Notes: generated from the sequence alone by a model not told the origin. A stretch of DNA of 52,053 nucleotides from Bradyrhizobium sp. Gha (GCF_900113735.1 NZ_FOQM01000050.1:1-52053); one strand, 5' to 3'. Positions 25,121 to 34,635 are shown, counted from the first letter of the stretch. Numbers and translations are program-made.

Positions 25121-25265
25121 TTCCTTCTCCCCCTGCGGGAGAAGGTGGCGCGAAGCGCCGGATGAGGGGTTGCTTCCACTCGCTCTACTGCTCGTGAGGA
25201 TAGAGACCCCTCACCCGGCGCGCCGCTTTGCGGCGATCCACCCTCTCCCCAAGGGGAGAGGGTGC
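25121..25265. repeat. Mosaic palindromic repeat between convergent genes
   Basis: TTCTCCCCCTGCGGGAGAAG at the left, GGCGCGCCGCTTTGCGGCG in the right half and CCCTCTCCCCAAGGGGAGAG at the right make several stable hairpins. It fills the gap between the DUF1311-type gene and the convergent binding-protein gene, where it may serve as a bidirectional terminator. Confidence 0.75.
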
Positions 25266-25291
25266 ACTGAGCACGCGGCGGCAGTCTCAGA

Positions 25292-26491
25292 TCAAAACAT
25301 CAGATTGTCCTTGACCAGCACCCAGCGGCCGCCCTTGACCTGCTGCACCTGGGTGATGGTGTTGGCCAGATGGTCGGTCTTGGAGAACTTGGTCGGCGGC
25401 GAATTGAAGATGTCGAGGAACTTTTCGCCTGATTCCAGTGAATCGAGCATCTTCTGTCCGGTCAGATCCTTGCCGGCCTTGTCTGCGTAGAACGCAAACG
25501 TCATCACCGCATTGTAGCCGATGATCGCCTGCGTGTTGGCGTCGGTGCCGAACATCTTCTTGTAGTTGATCAGCCAGTCGTGGACCTTGCCCTTGGCGGT
25601 GTCCTCATAGGGAATCTCGAAGCCCGAAGCCGCATAGAGCCCCTCGACCGCCTCCTTGCCGAGCGTCGGCACCTCCAGCACGTTGGTCGGCGTGGCGCCC
25701 AGGAAAGTGACGTCCCAGCCGAGCTTCTTCGCCTCGGTCATCGCGCCGATGGTCTCGCGGATCACGGTGCCGAGCACGACGAGATCGCAGCCGTCGGACT
25801 TCATCTTGGCGACCTGCGCACTGAAATCGGACGCGCCGCGCTTGTAGCTCGTGATCGAGGCCGGCTGCAGCTTCATTGCCGCGAGCTGCTGGTTGAAGCC
25901 GTCGAGCACGTTTTTTCCGTACTCGTCGTCCTGATGCATGATGCAGGGCTTCTGAAAATTCTTCCACTCCATCATGTATTTCAGGGCGGCGCGCGTGCTC
26001 TCGACGTAAGGCAGCAGATTGTTGAACTTGAGCCGCTCCTGCGGCTTGGCCGGATCGAACTTGAAGGTGAACTCGGCCGCCGTCAGCGGAAACAGCTGGA
26101 GCACGCCGGCATCGAACAGGATATCCTGGGCGGCCAACACCGTCGGCGAGCCCATTGGACCGATCATCGCGAAGATCTTGTCGCGCTCGACCATCTTTTG
26201 CGAGGCCAGAACCGCCTTTTTCGGATCATAGCCGTTGTCCTCCAGGACCATCTTGAGCTTGCGGCCCTGGATGCCGCCGGCGGCGTTGATCTCCTCGACT
26301 GCCATCTTCATGCCGTTGGAAACAGGCACGCCCCAGACCTTGATCGGCCCCGACAGATCCTGATGGGTACCGATGACGATCTCGTTGGCCGAAATGCCCT
26401 CATTGGTGACTTTGGTTTGCGCCAGGGACGGCTGACAGGTGAGTGCGAACGCACTCACAGCTAGGCCGAACGCTTTCAACCACTTCGACAT
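25292..26491 (-). CDS. Branched-chain-amino-acid-type ABC substrate-binding protein (LivK-like)
   Basis: The 399-residue periplasmic binding protein has a signal peptide (MSKWLKAFGLAVSAFALTCQ, cleavage after SLAQ). The family I solute-binding fold is indicated by VIGTHQDLSGPIKVWG, GMKMAVEEINAAGGIQGRKL and IGPMGSPTVLAAQDIL. A very strong AGGAGAGGAG site precedes ATG 26491. It is the last gene of the livHMGF/acyl-CoA-ligase cluster. Proteins of this family in soil alphaproteobacteria often bind aromatic or aliphatic carboxylates rather than amino acids, and the CoA ligase next door points that way. The ligand cannot be read from the sequence. Confidence 0.93.
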   Translation of the reverse strand: MSKWLKAFGLAVSAFALTCQPSLAQTKVTNEGISANEIVIGTHQDLSGPIKVWGVPVSNGMKMAVEEINAAGGIQGRKLKMVLEDNGYDPKKAVLASQKMVERDKIFAMIGPMGSPTVLAAQDILFDAGVLQLFPLTAAEFTFKFDPAKPQERLKFNNLLPYVESTRAALKYMMEWKNFQKPCIMHQDDEYGKNVLDGFNQQLAAMKLQPASITSYKRGASDFSAQVAKMKSDGCDLVVLGTVIRETIGAMTEAKKLGWDVTFLGATPTNVLEVPTLGKEAVEGLYAASGFEIPYEDTAKGKVHDWLINYKKMFGTDANTQAIIGYNAVMTFAFYADKAGKDLTGQKMLDSLESGEKFLDIFNSPPTKFSKTDHLANTITQVQQVKGGRWVLVKDNLMF

Positions 26492-26564
26492 TGTCGTCTC
26501 CTCTCCTTAAGGCCGGTATTGCGCGAGCGGCGGGGCCATCACCGCTTCGCTGTTGATTTGCGAG

Positions 26565-28400
26565 CTAGGCGACCGCCCGCTCGCGATACATCGCGTCGAT
26601 TTCAGCGGCGTAGCGCTTGTTCACGTAATTGCGTTTCAGCTTCATGGTCGGCGTCAGCTCCTCGTCCTCCGGCGTGAGCTGGCGCTCGATCAGGTCGAAT
26701 GTCTTGATGGACTCGACACGCGCGAAGCTGGCGTTGACGGCCTCGATCTCGCGCCAGATCAGGTCCCGGATTTCGCCGGCCCGGCACAGGCTGGCGTAGT
26801 TGGTGAAGGGAATGTCGTGATCCTGCGCGAACTTCTCGACATTCTCCTGGTCGATCATCACGAGGCAGGTCAGGTACGGCCGCCTGTCGCCGATCACGAC
26901 GGCATCGGAAATGTAGGGCGAGAATTTGAGCTGGTTCTCGATCTCCGACGGCGTGATGTTCTTGCCGCCCGAGGTGATGATGATGTCCTTCATCCGGTCG
27001 GTGATGCGGACAAACCCCTCGTTGTCGATGGTGCCGATATCGCCGGTGTGCAGCCAGCCGCCTACATCGATGGTCTCCGCCGTCTTCTCCGGCTGACTGA
27101 GGTAGCCCATGAACAGGAAGTCGCCCCTGATCAGGATCTCGCCGTCGGGGGAGAGCGCGACTTCGCCCCAGGGCACCGCCGTGCCGACCGAGCCGAGCTT
27201 GATGCGTTCGGCCGGCATCATGGTCGCGACACCGCAATTCTCGGTCTGGCCGTAGACCTCGTGCATGTCGATGCCGAGCGCGAGATACCAGCGGATCAGA
27301 TCCGGCGCGATCGGCGCTGCTCCCGTGAAGGCGATGTGGCAACGGTCGAGCCCGATCATGCGGCGGATGTTGCGGAAGACGAGCTGGTAGGCGATGCGGT
27401 TGGCGACGCGCAAGCCCAGCGACGGCGTCCGGCCCTCGAGGCGGCAATCGACCATGCGATAGCCGATCTTGATGGCACGGCGGTAGGCCCATTGCTGGAA
27501 TGCCGTCGCGTCCTTCAGCGCGATGGTGATGGCGGAATAGAATTTTTCCCAGATCCGCGGCACCGCGAGGAAGACGGTCGGTTGCACCTCGCGCAGATTA
27601 TCGGGCACCGTCTCCGGGCTCTCGGCGAAGTTCATGATCGAGCCGAGCGCAACCGAGACGTAGTAGCCGCCGATGCGCTCGGCGACGTGACAGAGCGGCA
27701 GGAAGATCAGCCGGTCCTCGTCCTCGCGCGCCGGGATGAAGTCGTTGGCGTGTCGCATCTGGTGCGTGACGCTGCGGTTGGAATGCATCGCGCCCTTGGG
27801 CGGGCCTGTCGTGCCTGACGTGTAGACGAGAACGGCGAGATCGCCGGCGCTGCGGCTGTCGACCATCTCCTGCCACAGCGCCTCGCGGCCGACCATGTGG
27901 TCACGCCCGAGCGTGCGAAACTCGTCGAGCGACATCACCATGGCGTCGGAAAAGCCGCCGAGACCCTCCATGTCGAAGACGACGATCCGTTGCAGCGCGG
28001 GACAGCGCGCGCGGCAGGCGAGAATCTTGTCGAGCTGCTCCTCGTCTTCGGCGAAGATCACCCGCGTCGTGGAATCATTGAGAAGATATTCGACCTGGGC
28101 CGACGCATCGGTCGGATAGATGCCTGACGAGACGCCGCCGGCACACAATATGCCCATGTCGGCGTAGATCCACTCCGGGACGGCGTTGGCGATGATCGAG
28201 GCGACGTCGCCGGGCATGAAGCCGCTGGCGCGAAGGCTGTAGGCGATTTCCTTGGAGATCTGCAGCCATTCGCGCCAGCTGGTCGGCTGCCAGATGCCGA
28301 ACGTCTTCTCGCGGATCGCAGGCCTGTCGCCGCGTATCTCCGCCGCGCGCAAGAAGCTCTTCGCGATCGTATCAGAGACCGTCAGCACCGGTCGGGCCAT
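26565..28400 (-). CDS. AMP-forming acyl-CoA ligase (long-chain fatty acid-CoA ligase type)
   Basis: The 611-residue member of the ANL (acyl-adenylate) superfamily activates a carboxylic acid with ATP and then CoA. Motifs in order are the phosphate loop YTSGTTGPPKGAMHSN, the adenine-binding EVYGQTENCGV, the hinge segment GWLHTGDIGTIDNEGFVRIT and the C-terminal catalytic-lysine region IIITSGGKNITPSEIENQLK. Overall layout and length match the FAA1/bubblegum-type long-chain ligases rather than 4-coumarate ligases, but chain-length preference is uncertain. It is embedded in the liv-type transporter cluster between the LivF-type ATPase gene and the binding-protein gene, implying that the imported substrate is an acid that it activates. 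Confidence 0.92.
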   Translation of the reverse strand: MARPVLTVSDTIAKSFLRAAEIRGDRPAIREKTFGIWQPTSWREWLQISKEIAYSLRASGFMPGDVASIIANAVPEWIYADMGILCAGGVSSGIYPTDASAQVEYLLNDSTTRVIFAEDEEQLDKILACRARCPALQRIVVFDMEGLGGFSDAMVMSLDEFRTLGRDHMVGREALWQEMVDSRSAGDLAVLVYTSGTTGPPKGAMHSNRSVTHQMRHANDFIPAREDEDRLIFLPLCHVAERIGGYYVSVALGSIMNFAESPETVPDNLREVQPTVFLAVPRIWEKFYSAITIALKDATAFQQWAYRRAIKIGYRMVDCRLEGRTPSLGLRVANRIAYQLVFRNIRRMIGLDRCHIAFTGAAPIAPDLIRWYLALGIDMHEVYGQTENCGVATMMPAERIKLGSVGTAVPWGEVALSPDGEILIRGDFLFMGYLSQPEKTAETIDVGGWLHTGDIGTIDNEGFVRITDRMKDIIITSGGKNITPSEIENQLKFSPYISDAVVIGDRRPYLTCLVMIDQENVEKFAQDHDIPFTNYASLCRAGEIRDLIWREIEAVNASFARVESIKTFDLIERQLTPEDEELTPTMKLKRNYVNKRYAAEIDAMYRERAVA

Positions 28401-28430
28401 GCACGTCTCCTCCTTGTCGTATTCACTGGT

Positions 28431-29219
28431 TCATCGCCACGTCTTCTTCTTTTTCCAGCGCCGCTCGCCTCGCGCGCCTTGCTCCTTGGCGCCAAGGTAG
28501 AACTCCTGGATGTCCTTCGAATGCATCAAGCGGTCGCAGCTGTCGTTCATCACCACGCGGCCGATCTCGAGGACATAGCCGTAATGCGCCGTCTCCAGCG
28601 CCACGCGGGCATTCTGCTCGACCAGCAGGATCGACATGCCCTGCTCCTCGTTGACGCGGCGGATGATGTTGAAGATCTCCTTCACCAGGATCGGCGACAG
28701 GCCGAGCGAGGGCTCGTCGAGCAGCAGGAGCGTCGGCCGGTTCATCAGTGCGCGCCCGATCGCGAGCATCTGCTGCTCGCCGCCGGAGAGCTGGCCGGCC
28801 GGCTGGCCGATGCGCTCTTTCAGTCGCGGGAAGTAGCCATAGACCCGCTCCAAATCCTCCGCGACGCCGTCGCGGTCGCGGCGCGGATAGGCGCCCATCA
28901 TCAGGTTTTCGCGCACCGAGAGGAACGGGAACACCTCGCGCCCCTCGGGCACGTGACTGAGCCCCAAACGCACGATGCGGTCGGCCTCCATGCGCTGGAT
29001 CGGCTTGCCCATGAACTCGATCGAGCCCTTCTGCGGATCGAGAATGCCCGAGATGGTCTTCAGCACCGTGGTCTTGCCGGCGCCGTTGGCCCCGAGCAGC
29101 GTGACGATGCGGCCGCGCGGCACGTCCAGCGAGATGCCGCGGATCGCCATGATCGGCCCGTAATAGCTCTCGATGTTGGAGAGTTTCAGGATGATATCCG
29201 GGGCCATGGTCGCATCCAT
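28431..29219 (-). CDS. livF: Branched-chain-type ABC transporter ATP-binding protein (LivF)
   Basis: The 262-residue ATPase has Walker A GANGAGKTT, signature LSGGEQQMLAIGRAL and Walker B LLLDEPSLGLSP. The initial LKLSNIESYYGPIMAIRGIS and the loop EGREVFPFLSVRENLMMGAY are typical of LivF. The C-terminus is extended by a basic tail rich in Lys, Arg and Trp that is not usual for the family. The gene starts 3 bp after the LivG stop, so the two are coupled. Together they form the ATPase dimer of the importer. The symbol denotes family membership, not proven amino-acid transport. Confidence 0.92.
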   Translation of the reverse strand: MDATMAPDIILKLSNIESYYGPIMAIRGISLDVPRGRIVTLLGANGAGKTTVLKTISGILDPQKGSIEFMGKPIQRMEADRIVRLGLSHVPEGREVFPFLSVRENLMMGAYPRRDRDGVAEDLERVYGYFPRLKERIGQPAGQLSGGEQQMLAIGRALMNRPTLLLLDEPSLGLSPILVKEIFNIIRRVNEEQGMSILLVEQNARVALETAHYGYVLEIGRVVMNDSCDRLMHSKDIQEFYLGAKEQGARGERRWKKKKTWR

Positions 29220-29222
29220 GCG

Positions 29223-29981
29223 TCAGGCTCCCAGATACGCGGCGACGACGTCGGGATGCTGCTGCACCTCGGCCGCGGAGCCCGTCGCCAGCACGCGGCC
29301 GTAATTGAGCGCAATGACGCGGTCGGAGACGCGGTTGACCAGCGACATGTCATGCTCGACCATCAGCACGGTGACGCCGAGCTCGCTCTTCATGTCGCGG
29401 ATCCAGAACGACATGTCGTCGGTCTCCTCCACGTTGAGCCCCGACGACGGCTCGTCGAGCAGGATCAGCTTCGGCTCCGAGCAGAGCGCACGTGCGAGCT
29501 CGATCACCTTGCGGACGCCGTAAGGCAGGCCCGCGATCAATTTATCACGGTATGGCTCCAGATCGAGGAATTCGATCACCTGCTCGACCCGGCGGCGATG
29601 CACCTTCTCGTTGGCGCGCACACCGGGCAGAAACAGCAATTCCTGCCAGAGCTGCGTGGTAGAGTGCCGGTGGCGCCCGACCAGGAGGTTCGACAGCACC
29701 GTGGCATTCTCGAACAGCTCGATGTTCTGGAAGGTGCGGGCGATGCCGAGCCTTGCGATGTCGTTGGGGGGCTGTTCCGTGATGTCCTGATCCTCGAAGA
29801 AGATGCGGCCCGAGGTCGGCCGGTAGATCCGCGAGATCAGATTGAAGATCGAGCTTTTGCCTGCGCCGTTGGGGCCGATGATCGAGAGGATCTCGCCCTT
29901 CTCGACCGCGAACGACACCGCGTCGACCGCCTTGAGGCCCCCGAAATGCAGCGACAGGTTTTCGGCGCGGAAATAGCTCAT
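29223..29981 (-). CDS. livG: Branched-chain-type ABC transporter ATP-binding protein (LivG)
   Basis: The 252-residue ATPase has Walker A GPNGAGKSS and Walker B LILLDEPSSGLN. It has the LivG-specific signature LPYGVRKVIELARAL in place of LSGGQ. A long open frame extends upstream, but ATG 29981 begins MSYFRAENLSLHFGG as the family does. It overlaps the stop of the LivM gene by 4 bp (ATGA), so translation is coupled. The partner ATPase LivF follows 3 bp downstream. The C-terminal segment VVAAYLGA is the usual LivG ending. Confidence 0.93.
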   Translation of the reverse strand: MSYFRAENLSLHFGGLKAVDAVSFAVEKGEILSIIGPNGAGKSSIFNLISRIYRPTSGRIFFEDQDITEQPPNDIARLGIARTFQNIELFENATVLSNLLVGRHRHSTTQLWQELLFLPGVRANEKVHRRRVEQVIEFLDLEPYRDKLIAGLPYGVRKVIELARALCSEPKLILLDEPSSGLNVEETDDMSFWIRDMKSELGVTVLMVEHDMSLVNRVSDRVIALNYGRVLATGSAAEVQQHPDVVAAYLGA

Positions 29982-31129
29982 CGGTTCCGCTCCGACTTCA
30001 CGTAGATCTTCTGTCGCTTGAAGGTCGCGCGCTTGTAGAGCGGGAACAGCTGGAAGAAGAGTTTTATCTTCAGCCAGCGGCCATAGAGGCCGAGCGGCTC
30101 GAACAGCACGAACAACATGATGATGATGCCGTAGATCGCGCCCTTCAGACCGTTGAGCGAGGCAAAGGCCGCGACCTTGGACTGGACATTGCCTGCCGTC
30201 GCCGGGCCTGCGCCGAAGGTCGCGGCAATGCCGGCGATGACGCCGGGCATGTCGTCCTTGAGGTAGGTCAGGAACGGATCGATCATCACGATGAAGATCG
30301 CACCCAGCACGGCCCCGTGCAGGCTGAAGATGCCGCCGATCAGGATCACGATGATGAATTCGATCGAGAGCTGCAGCGTGAACATCTCCGGCGAGATGAA
30401 GGAGAGCTTGTGCGCGAACAGCACGCCGGCAAGGCCCGTTATCGCCGCCGAGATCGCAAACGACTTCACCTTGTAGAGCGCGACATTGACGCCCATGCTG
30501 CGCGCCGCCGTCTCGCTGTCGCGGATCGCGACGAAGGCGCGGCCCGTCGGCGATCGCAGCAGATTGAGCGTACCGACGATGGTCAACACCAGCACCGCAA
30601 GGCAAAGGAAATAGAAGGTCGGGCTGTCGCGCGAGACGGTCACGCCGAGCAGCGACAGTGCCTTGACCCGCAGGCCCTCATTGCCATTGGTGACGCTCTC
30701 CCAGCGCGCCAGGATCTCCTCGACGATGAAGGCGAAGGAGATGGTGGCGATGACGAGATAGATGCCCTGGAGCCGCAGTGCGGGAAAGCCGACCAGCGCG
30801 CCGACGCAGCCGGTCAGGACGCCGGCGGCGAGGAAATAGACCGGAAACGGCACGTTGTATTTTTGCAGGTAGGCGGCCGTGTAGGCGCCGATCGCCAGGA
30901 ACGCCGCATGTCCCAGCGAGGCCTGCCCGGTAAAGCCGGTCAGGATCAGCAGCGCCACGCCGACCGTCGCATAGATGCAGACGAAGACGAGCTGGCTCAT
31001 CAGATAGCTGGAAAGCACGTAAGGCGCGATCAGCAGTGCCGCGAGCAGCAGGCCATAGGAGACGACATAGCCCGAATGCGGAAACAGCCTGATGTCGTCA
31101 TCATAGTCGGTCTTGAACAGGAAGCGCAT
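29978..31129 (-). CDS. livM: Branched-chain-type ABC transporter permease (LivM)
   Basis: The 383-residue inner-membrane permease has about nine to ten hydrophobic segments. Conserved features include ILTGFTGQASLGHAAFLAIG near the first third and GTLNLLRSPTGRAFVAIRDS, the loop preceding the ATPase-contact region AARSMGVNVALYKVKSFAIS. The C-terminus extends as a basic cytoplasmic tail (LYKRATFKRQKIYVKSERNR). It lies 4 bp after the LivH stop and overlaps LivG by 4 bp, so all four transport genes are one coupled unit. Confidence 0.93.
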   Translation of the reverse strand: MRFLFKTDYDDDIRLFPHSGYVVSYGLLLAALLIAPYVLSSYLMSQLVFVCIYATVGVALLILTGFTGQASLGHAAFLAIGAYTAAYLQKYNVPFPVYFLAAGVLTGCVGALVGFPALRLQGIYLVIATISFAFIVEEILARWESVTNGNEGLRVKALSLLGVTVSRDSPTFYFLCLAVLVLTIVGTLNLLRSPTGRAFVAIRDSETAARSMGVNVALYKVKSFAISAAITGLAGVLFAHKLSFISPEMFTLQLSIEFIIVILIGGIFSLHGAVLGAIFIVMIDPFLTYLKDDMPGVIAGIAATFGAGPATAGNVQSKVAAFASLNGLKGAIYGIIIMLFVLFEPLGLYGRWLKIKLFFQLFPLYKRATFKRQKIYVKSERNR

Positions 31130-31133
31130 GCGT

Positions 31134-32009
31134 TCAGACCTTCTTGCGCACGTGAAGGCCGAACAGGCCTTCGGGCTTCAGCAGCAGGACCGCCAGCAGC
31201 ACGACGTAGGGCGCGACGTCCTTCCAGCCCTCGGGCAGATAGAAGCCGGCCATGCTCTCGATCACCCCGATCAGGACGCCGCCGACGACCGCGCCGGGGA
31301 TCGAGCCGAAACCGCCGAGCACGGCGGCAGGGAAGGCCTTCAGGCCGAGCACGAGGCCGACATTGGAGTGGATGAAGGTGATCGGCGCCAGCAGCACGCC
31401 GGCGCAGGTCGCAACCGCCGCGCTGATCGCCCAGACGATGGACACCACGCGCTTGACCGGGATGCCCATGTAGTAGGCCGCCAGCATGTTCTCGGAACTG
31501 GCGCGCATCGCGGTGCCGAGCGTGGTCTTGTTGAAGAACAGCCAGAGCAGCGCACAGAGGATGATCGTCGCCGCGATCACCGAGAGCTTGTCATGAGCGA
31601 GCACCAGCGAGCCGATGCGCAGCACGCCCCGGCTGAAGGGCGTCTCGATCTTGAAATCGTCGGTCCCCCAGATCATGCCGGCGACCGAGCGCAGGAAATA
31701 GCCAAGCCCGATGGTGGCCATGATGATGGAGAATTGCGGATAGCCGAGGATCGGCCGCACCACGATCCGTTCCGCCAGCATGCCGAACAGCGCCATTGCA
31801 ACCACCGCGCCGGCAAAGCCAACCCAGTAGTTCAGGCCCATCATGCCGATGAAGGTGAAAGCGAAGAAGCCGCCCAGCATCATCAGATCGCCCTGGGCGA
31901 AGTTGACGACCTCGGTGGCCTTGTAGACGAGCACGAAGCCGAGGGCGATCAGGCCGTAGACACAGCCGAGCGCAACACCGCTGACCAGCTGCTGAACAAA
32001 ATCCAGCAT
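31134..32009 (-). CDS. livH: Branched-chain-type ABC transporter permease (LivH)
   Basis: The 291-residue permease has about eight membrane segments. Family hallmarks are ALGCVYGLIALGFVLVYKAT, VVNFAQGDLMMLGGF and the ATPase-contact loop TTLGTAMRASSENMLAAYYM. ATG 32009 has GGGAGG nine bases upstream and is preferred over an upstream ATG at 32030 that adds an atypical hydrophilic leader. It is the first gene of the six-gene minus-strand cluster. Its promoter must lie in the 271 bp shared with the divergent ABC exporter genes. Confidence 0.93.
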   Translation of the reverse strand: MLDFVQQLVSGVALGCVYGLIALGFVLVYKATEVVNFAQGDLMMLGGFFAFTFIGMMGLNYWVGFAGAVVAMALFGMLAERIVVRPILGYPQFSIIMATIGLGYFLRSVAGMIWGTDDFKIETPFSRGVLRIGSLVLAHDKLSVIAATIILCALLWLFFNKTTLGTAMRASSENMLAAYYMGIPVKRVVSIVWAISAAVATCAGVLLAPITFIHSNVGLVLGLKAFPAAVLGGFGSIPGAVVGGVLIGVIESMAGFYLPEGWKDVAPYVVLLAVLLLKPEGLFGLHVRKKV

Positions 32010-32280
32010 CGCCGCGTCCTCCCGATGCAACCAGCGGTTCTTGACGACCGCCCTGCCGCATCTTGTGTCCAGCCGCTACGCAGTCGCTCGGCCGCGAGCG
32101 CCATTCGTCCCGGCGCCAATTCAGCCTGAACCCCCGAGTGCTGTCAACAAAGGTGGCTTGCTAGGTGTCGTGCCTTTAGTCCAAGGTGGAGGCCGGAATT
32201 GGGGAGCGGCGCGATTCACGAGGCCGAAACATCTTCAGGTCATGGTCGCGGCCGATGCAAAACCGGATGGTGTAGCCGTG

Positions 32281-33030
32281 ATGAAGCGGGACAGCTCGGC
32301 GTTGGAAGTCCGAGGGTTAACGAAGCGTTTTGACCGTTTGGCGGTCGACAGCCTCGATCTCACCATCCACGCCGGCGAGTTCTATGCGCTGGTCGGCCCG
32401 AACGGCGCCGGCAAGACCACCACTTTGCGCATGGTTGCCGGCCTGTTGCGGCCCGACGACGGCGGCGTCTCGATCTTCGGCATCGATGCGCTTCAAAACC
32501 CCGTGGCGGCCAAGCAGGTGATGGCGTGGGTCTCCGACGAGCCCATGATCTATGACAAGCTGACGCCGCTTGAGTACCTCGAATTCGTCGCCGGCCTCTG
32601 GGGCATTGCGCCGTCGGTCTCGAAACCGGTCGCCGAGGAGCTTCTGGCTTCGCTCGGGCTCGAGCCGCACCGGCACGAACGCTGCGAAGGCTTCTCCAAG
32701 GGCATGCGCCAGAAAGTGGCGCTGGCCGGCGCGCTGGTGCACGATCCCCGCCTCATCATTCTCGACGAGCCGCTGACGGGACTCGATGCCGTCTCGGCGC
32801 GGCATGTGAAGGGACTGCTCGGCGAGCGCGTATGCGCCGGCTGCACCGTCATCATGACGACGCACATTCTCGAGGTCGCCGAGCGCATGGCCGATCGCAT
32901 CGGCGTGATCGCCGCGGGACGCCTGGTCGCCGAGGGCACGCTGACCGAGCTGCGCCAGCAGAACGGCCATGCCGACACCAGCCTGGAAGATCTCTTCATT
33001 GCGCTGGTCACGCTTCCGGAAGCCGCATGA
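32281..33030 (+). CDS. ABC transporter ATP-binding protein (ABC-2/exporter type)
   Basis: The 249-residue ATPase has Walker A GPNGAGKTT, signature FSKGMRQKVALAGAL and Walker B LIILDEPLTGLD, followed by the switch MTTHILEVAERMADRIGVI. These match ATPases of drug, lipid or polysaccharide-type exporters rather than importers. Candidate starts are ATG 32281 and ATG 32242 (with AGGT upstream); the shorter one begins as the family does, just before LEVRGLTKRF. The stop overlaps the start of the membrane-protein gene by 4 bp. Substrate and direction are not evident. Confidence 0.88.
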   Translation: MKRDSSALEVRGLTKRFDRLAVDSLDLTIHAGEFYALVGPNGAGKTTTLRMVAGLLRPDDGGVSIFGIDALQNPVAAKQVMAWVSDEPMIYDKLTPLEYLEFVAGLWGIAPSVSKPVAEELLASLGLEPHRHERCEGFSKGMRQKVALAGALVHDPRLIILDEPLTGLDAVSARHVKGLLGERVCAGCTVIMTTHILEVAERMADRIGVIAAGRLVAEGTLTELRQQNGHADTSLEDLFIALVTLPEAA

Positions 33031-34553
33031 GCTCGGCAACCGCGCTCTCCTGGTTTGCCCGTCACGAGCTCCGGCTCGCCTGGCGCGAATGGTTCGCCAT
33101 GATGACGGGCGGGCGGCGCCGGCGGGCCCGCGCAGCCGTGATCGGCCTGCTGTTCTTCGCCGCACTGTTGCACGTGCCGGCATGGGCGGTGATCGGCCGC
33201 TTCGCCAATCTGCAATTGCCGCTCGACAAATCCTCGCTGATCGTGATCTCGGCGACGATCCTGCTCGCCTGGACCTTGATGCTGTCGCAGGCGATCGAAT
33301 CGGTGACGCGGGTGTTTTACGCCCGCGCCGATCTCGACCTGATCATGTCCTCCCCCGCAACGCTCGCCAATCTGTTCTCCGTGCGCATCGCCGCGATCGC
33401 ACTCACCGTGACGGTGATGGCGCTGCTGTTCGCGACGCCTTTCATCGACGTGCTTGTCATCGGCGGCGGCGCACGGTGGCTTGCGGCGTTCGGCGTCGTC
33501 GTCGCGATGGGCCTGTCGGCGGCGGCGATCGCGATTGGGGTGACCATTCTGCTGTTCCGCCTGATCGGCCCGTCGCGGACGCGCTTCGTCGCCCAGATCC
33601 TGGCCGCGATCATCGGCGCCGGTTTCGTGATCGCGCTCCAGGTCGCCGCGATCATCTCCTATGGCACGCTGTCGCGCTTCACCATCCTGACCTCAGGCAC
33701 CCTCGCTGCCCACGCGCCTGATCTCGACAGCATCTGGTGGGGCCCCGCGCGAGCGGCCATGGGGGACGGCGAGGCGCTGCTGCTGCTCCTCGCGCTCGGG
33801 CTGGTGCTGCTCGGATGCGTGAGGGCCATGTTCTCGGGCCGCTTCGCCGACACCGCGATCGAGGCTGCGGCGTACGGCACATCCAGCCGCAAGCGCACAA
33901 AGGAGCGCCCGTTCCGGGGCGGCTCCCGACAACGGTCTCTGCGACGCAAGGAGTTCATGCTGCTCTGGCGCGATCCCTGGCTGATCTCGCAGACCCTGAT
34001 GCAGCTGCTCTATCTGGTGCCCCCGGCGTTGTTGCTCTGGCGCAGTTTTGGCGACAGTTCCGCGGCGCTGACGCTGATCACGCCCGTCATCGTGATGGCG
34101 GCAGGACAGCTCGCCGGCGGGCTCGCCTGGCTGACGATCTCAGGCGAGGACGCGCCCGACCTGGTCGCGACCGCGCCGCTGACGTCCTCGAGCGTCATTC
34201 GCGCCAAGATCGAGGTGGTGCTGATCGCGATCGCCGCTATGTTCAGTCCGCTGGTTGCGGCGCTGATCTTCGCTTCACCATCCCAGGCTGCGATCACCGC
34301 CGCCATCATCCTCGTCAGTGCGGCCTCCGCAACCGCGATCCAGCTCTGGTTCCGCGTCCAGGCCCGGCGCAGCCAGTTCCGCCACCGTCAGACCTCGTCG
34401 CGGCTTGCGACCATTGCCGAGGCCTTCTCCTCGATCGGCTGGGCCGCGACCGCCGCCCTGCTGCTCACGCTGCCGACCGCCGGCATCGTCAGCGGCCTGA
34501 TCACGGCGGGCCTGGTTGCGACGACCTGGAAGTTCAGCCCAAGGCGGGAGTGA
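33027..34553 (+). CDS. Membrane component of an ABC exporter
   Basis: The 508-residue protein has roughly ten to twelve hydrophobic segments and no ATPase motif. It is coupled by a 4-bp overlap to the preceding ATPase gene, so it is the permease of the same transporter. The N-terminus (SWFARHELRLAWREWFAMMT) is amphipathic and cytoplasmic. A central basic loop (about residues 285-310) contains SSRKRTKERPFRGGSRQRSL and separates two halves, each with several helices. I do not recognise a named family. The architecture resembles large ABC-2-type permeases of unknown substrate. Confidence 0.8.
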   Translation: MSSATALSWFARHELRLAWREWFAMMTGGRRRRARAAVIGLLFFAALLHVPAWAVIGRFANLQLPLDKSSLIVISATILLAWTLMLSQAIESVTRVFYARADLDLIMSSPATLANLFSVRIAAIALTVTVMALLFATPFIDVLVIGGGARWLAAFGVVVAMGLSAAAIAIGVTILLFRLIGPSRTRFVAQILAAIIGAGFVIALQVAAIISYGTLSRFTILTSGTLAAHAPDLDSIWWGPARAAMGDGEALLLLLALGLVLLGCVRAMFSGRFADTAIEAAAYGTSSRKRTKERPFRGGSRQRSLRRKEFMLLWRDPWLISQTLMQLLYLVPPALLLWRSFGDSSAALTLITPVIVMAAGQLAGGLAWLTISGEDAPDLVATAPLTSSSVIRAKIEVVLIAIAAMFSPLVAALIFASPSQAAITAAIILVSAASATAIQLWFRVQARRSQFRHRQTSSRLATIAEAFSSIGWAATAALLLTLPTAGIVSGLITAGLVATTWKFSPRRE

Positions 34554-34580
34554 GTGATCCCGGCTCGGCGCCCCTTGAAA

Positions 34581-34600
34581 GTAAGGATAAATTGCCTTAC
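34581..34600. promoter_or_regulatory. Inverted repeat upstream of the toxin-antitoxin genes, likely autoregulatory operator
   Basis: GTAAGG (34581-34586) and CCTTAC (34595-34600) form a perfect 6-bp inverted repeat with an 8-bp AT-rich spacer. TTGAAA at 34575-34580 could be a -35 element, which would place the repeat in the promoter spacer; no good -10 was found. AbrB/MazE-type antitoxins normally repress their own promoter through such repeats. Confidence 0.5.
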
Positions 34601-34635
34601 CTATGGGTGACTTTCATGCATCGAGTATTCCATCC

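Noticed and set aside
29223..30605. 460-residue version of LivG
   Set aside because: The added N-terminus overlaps the livM gene out of frame and is not family-like; ATG 29981 gives the standard protein.
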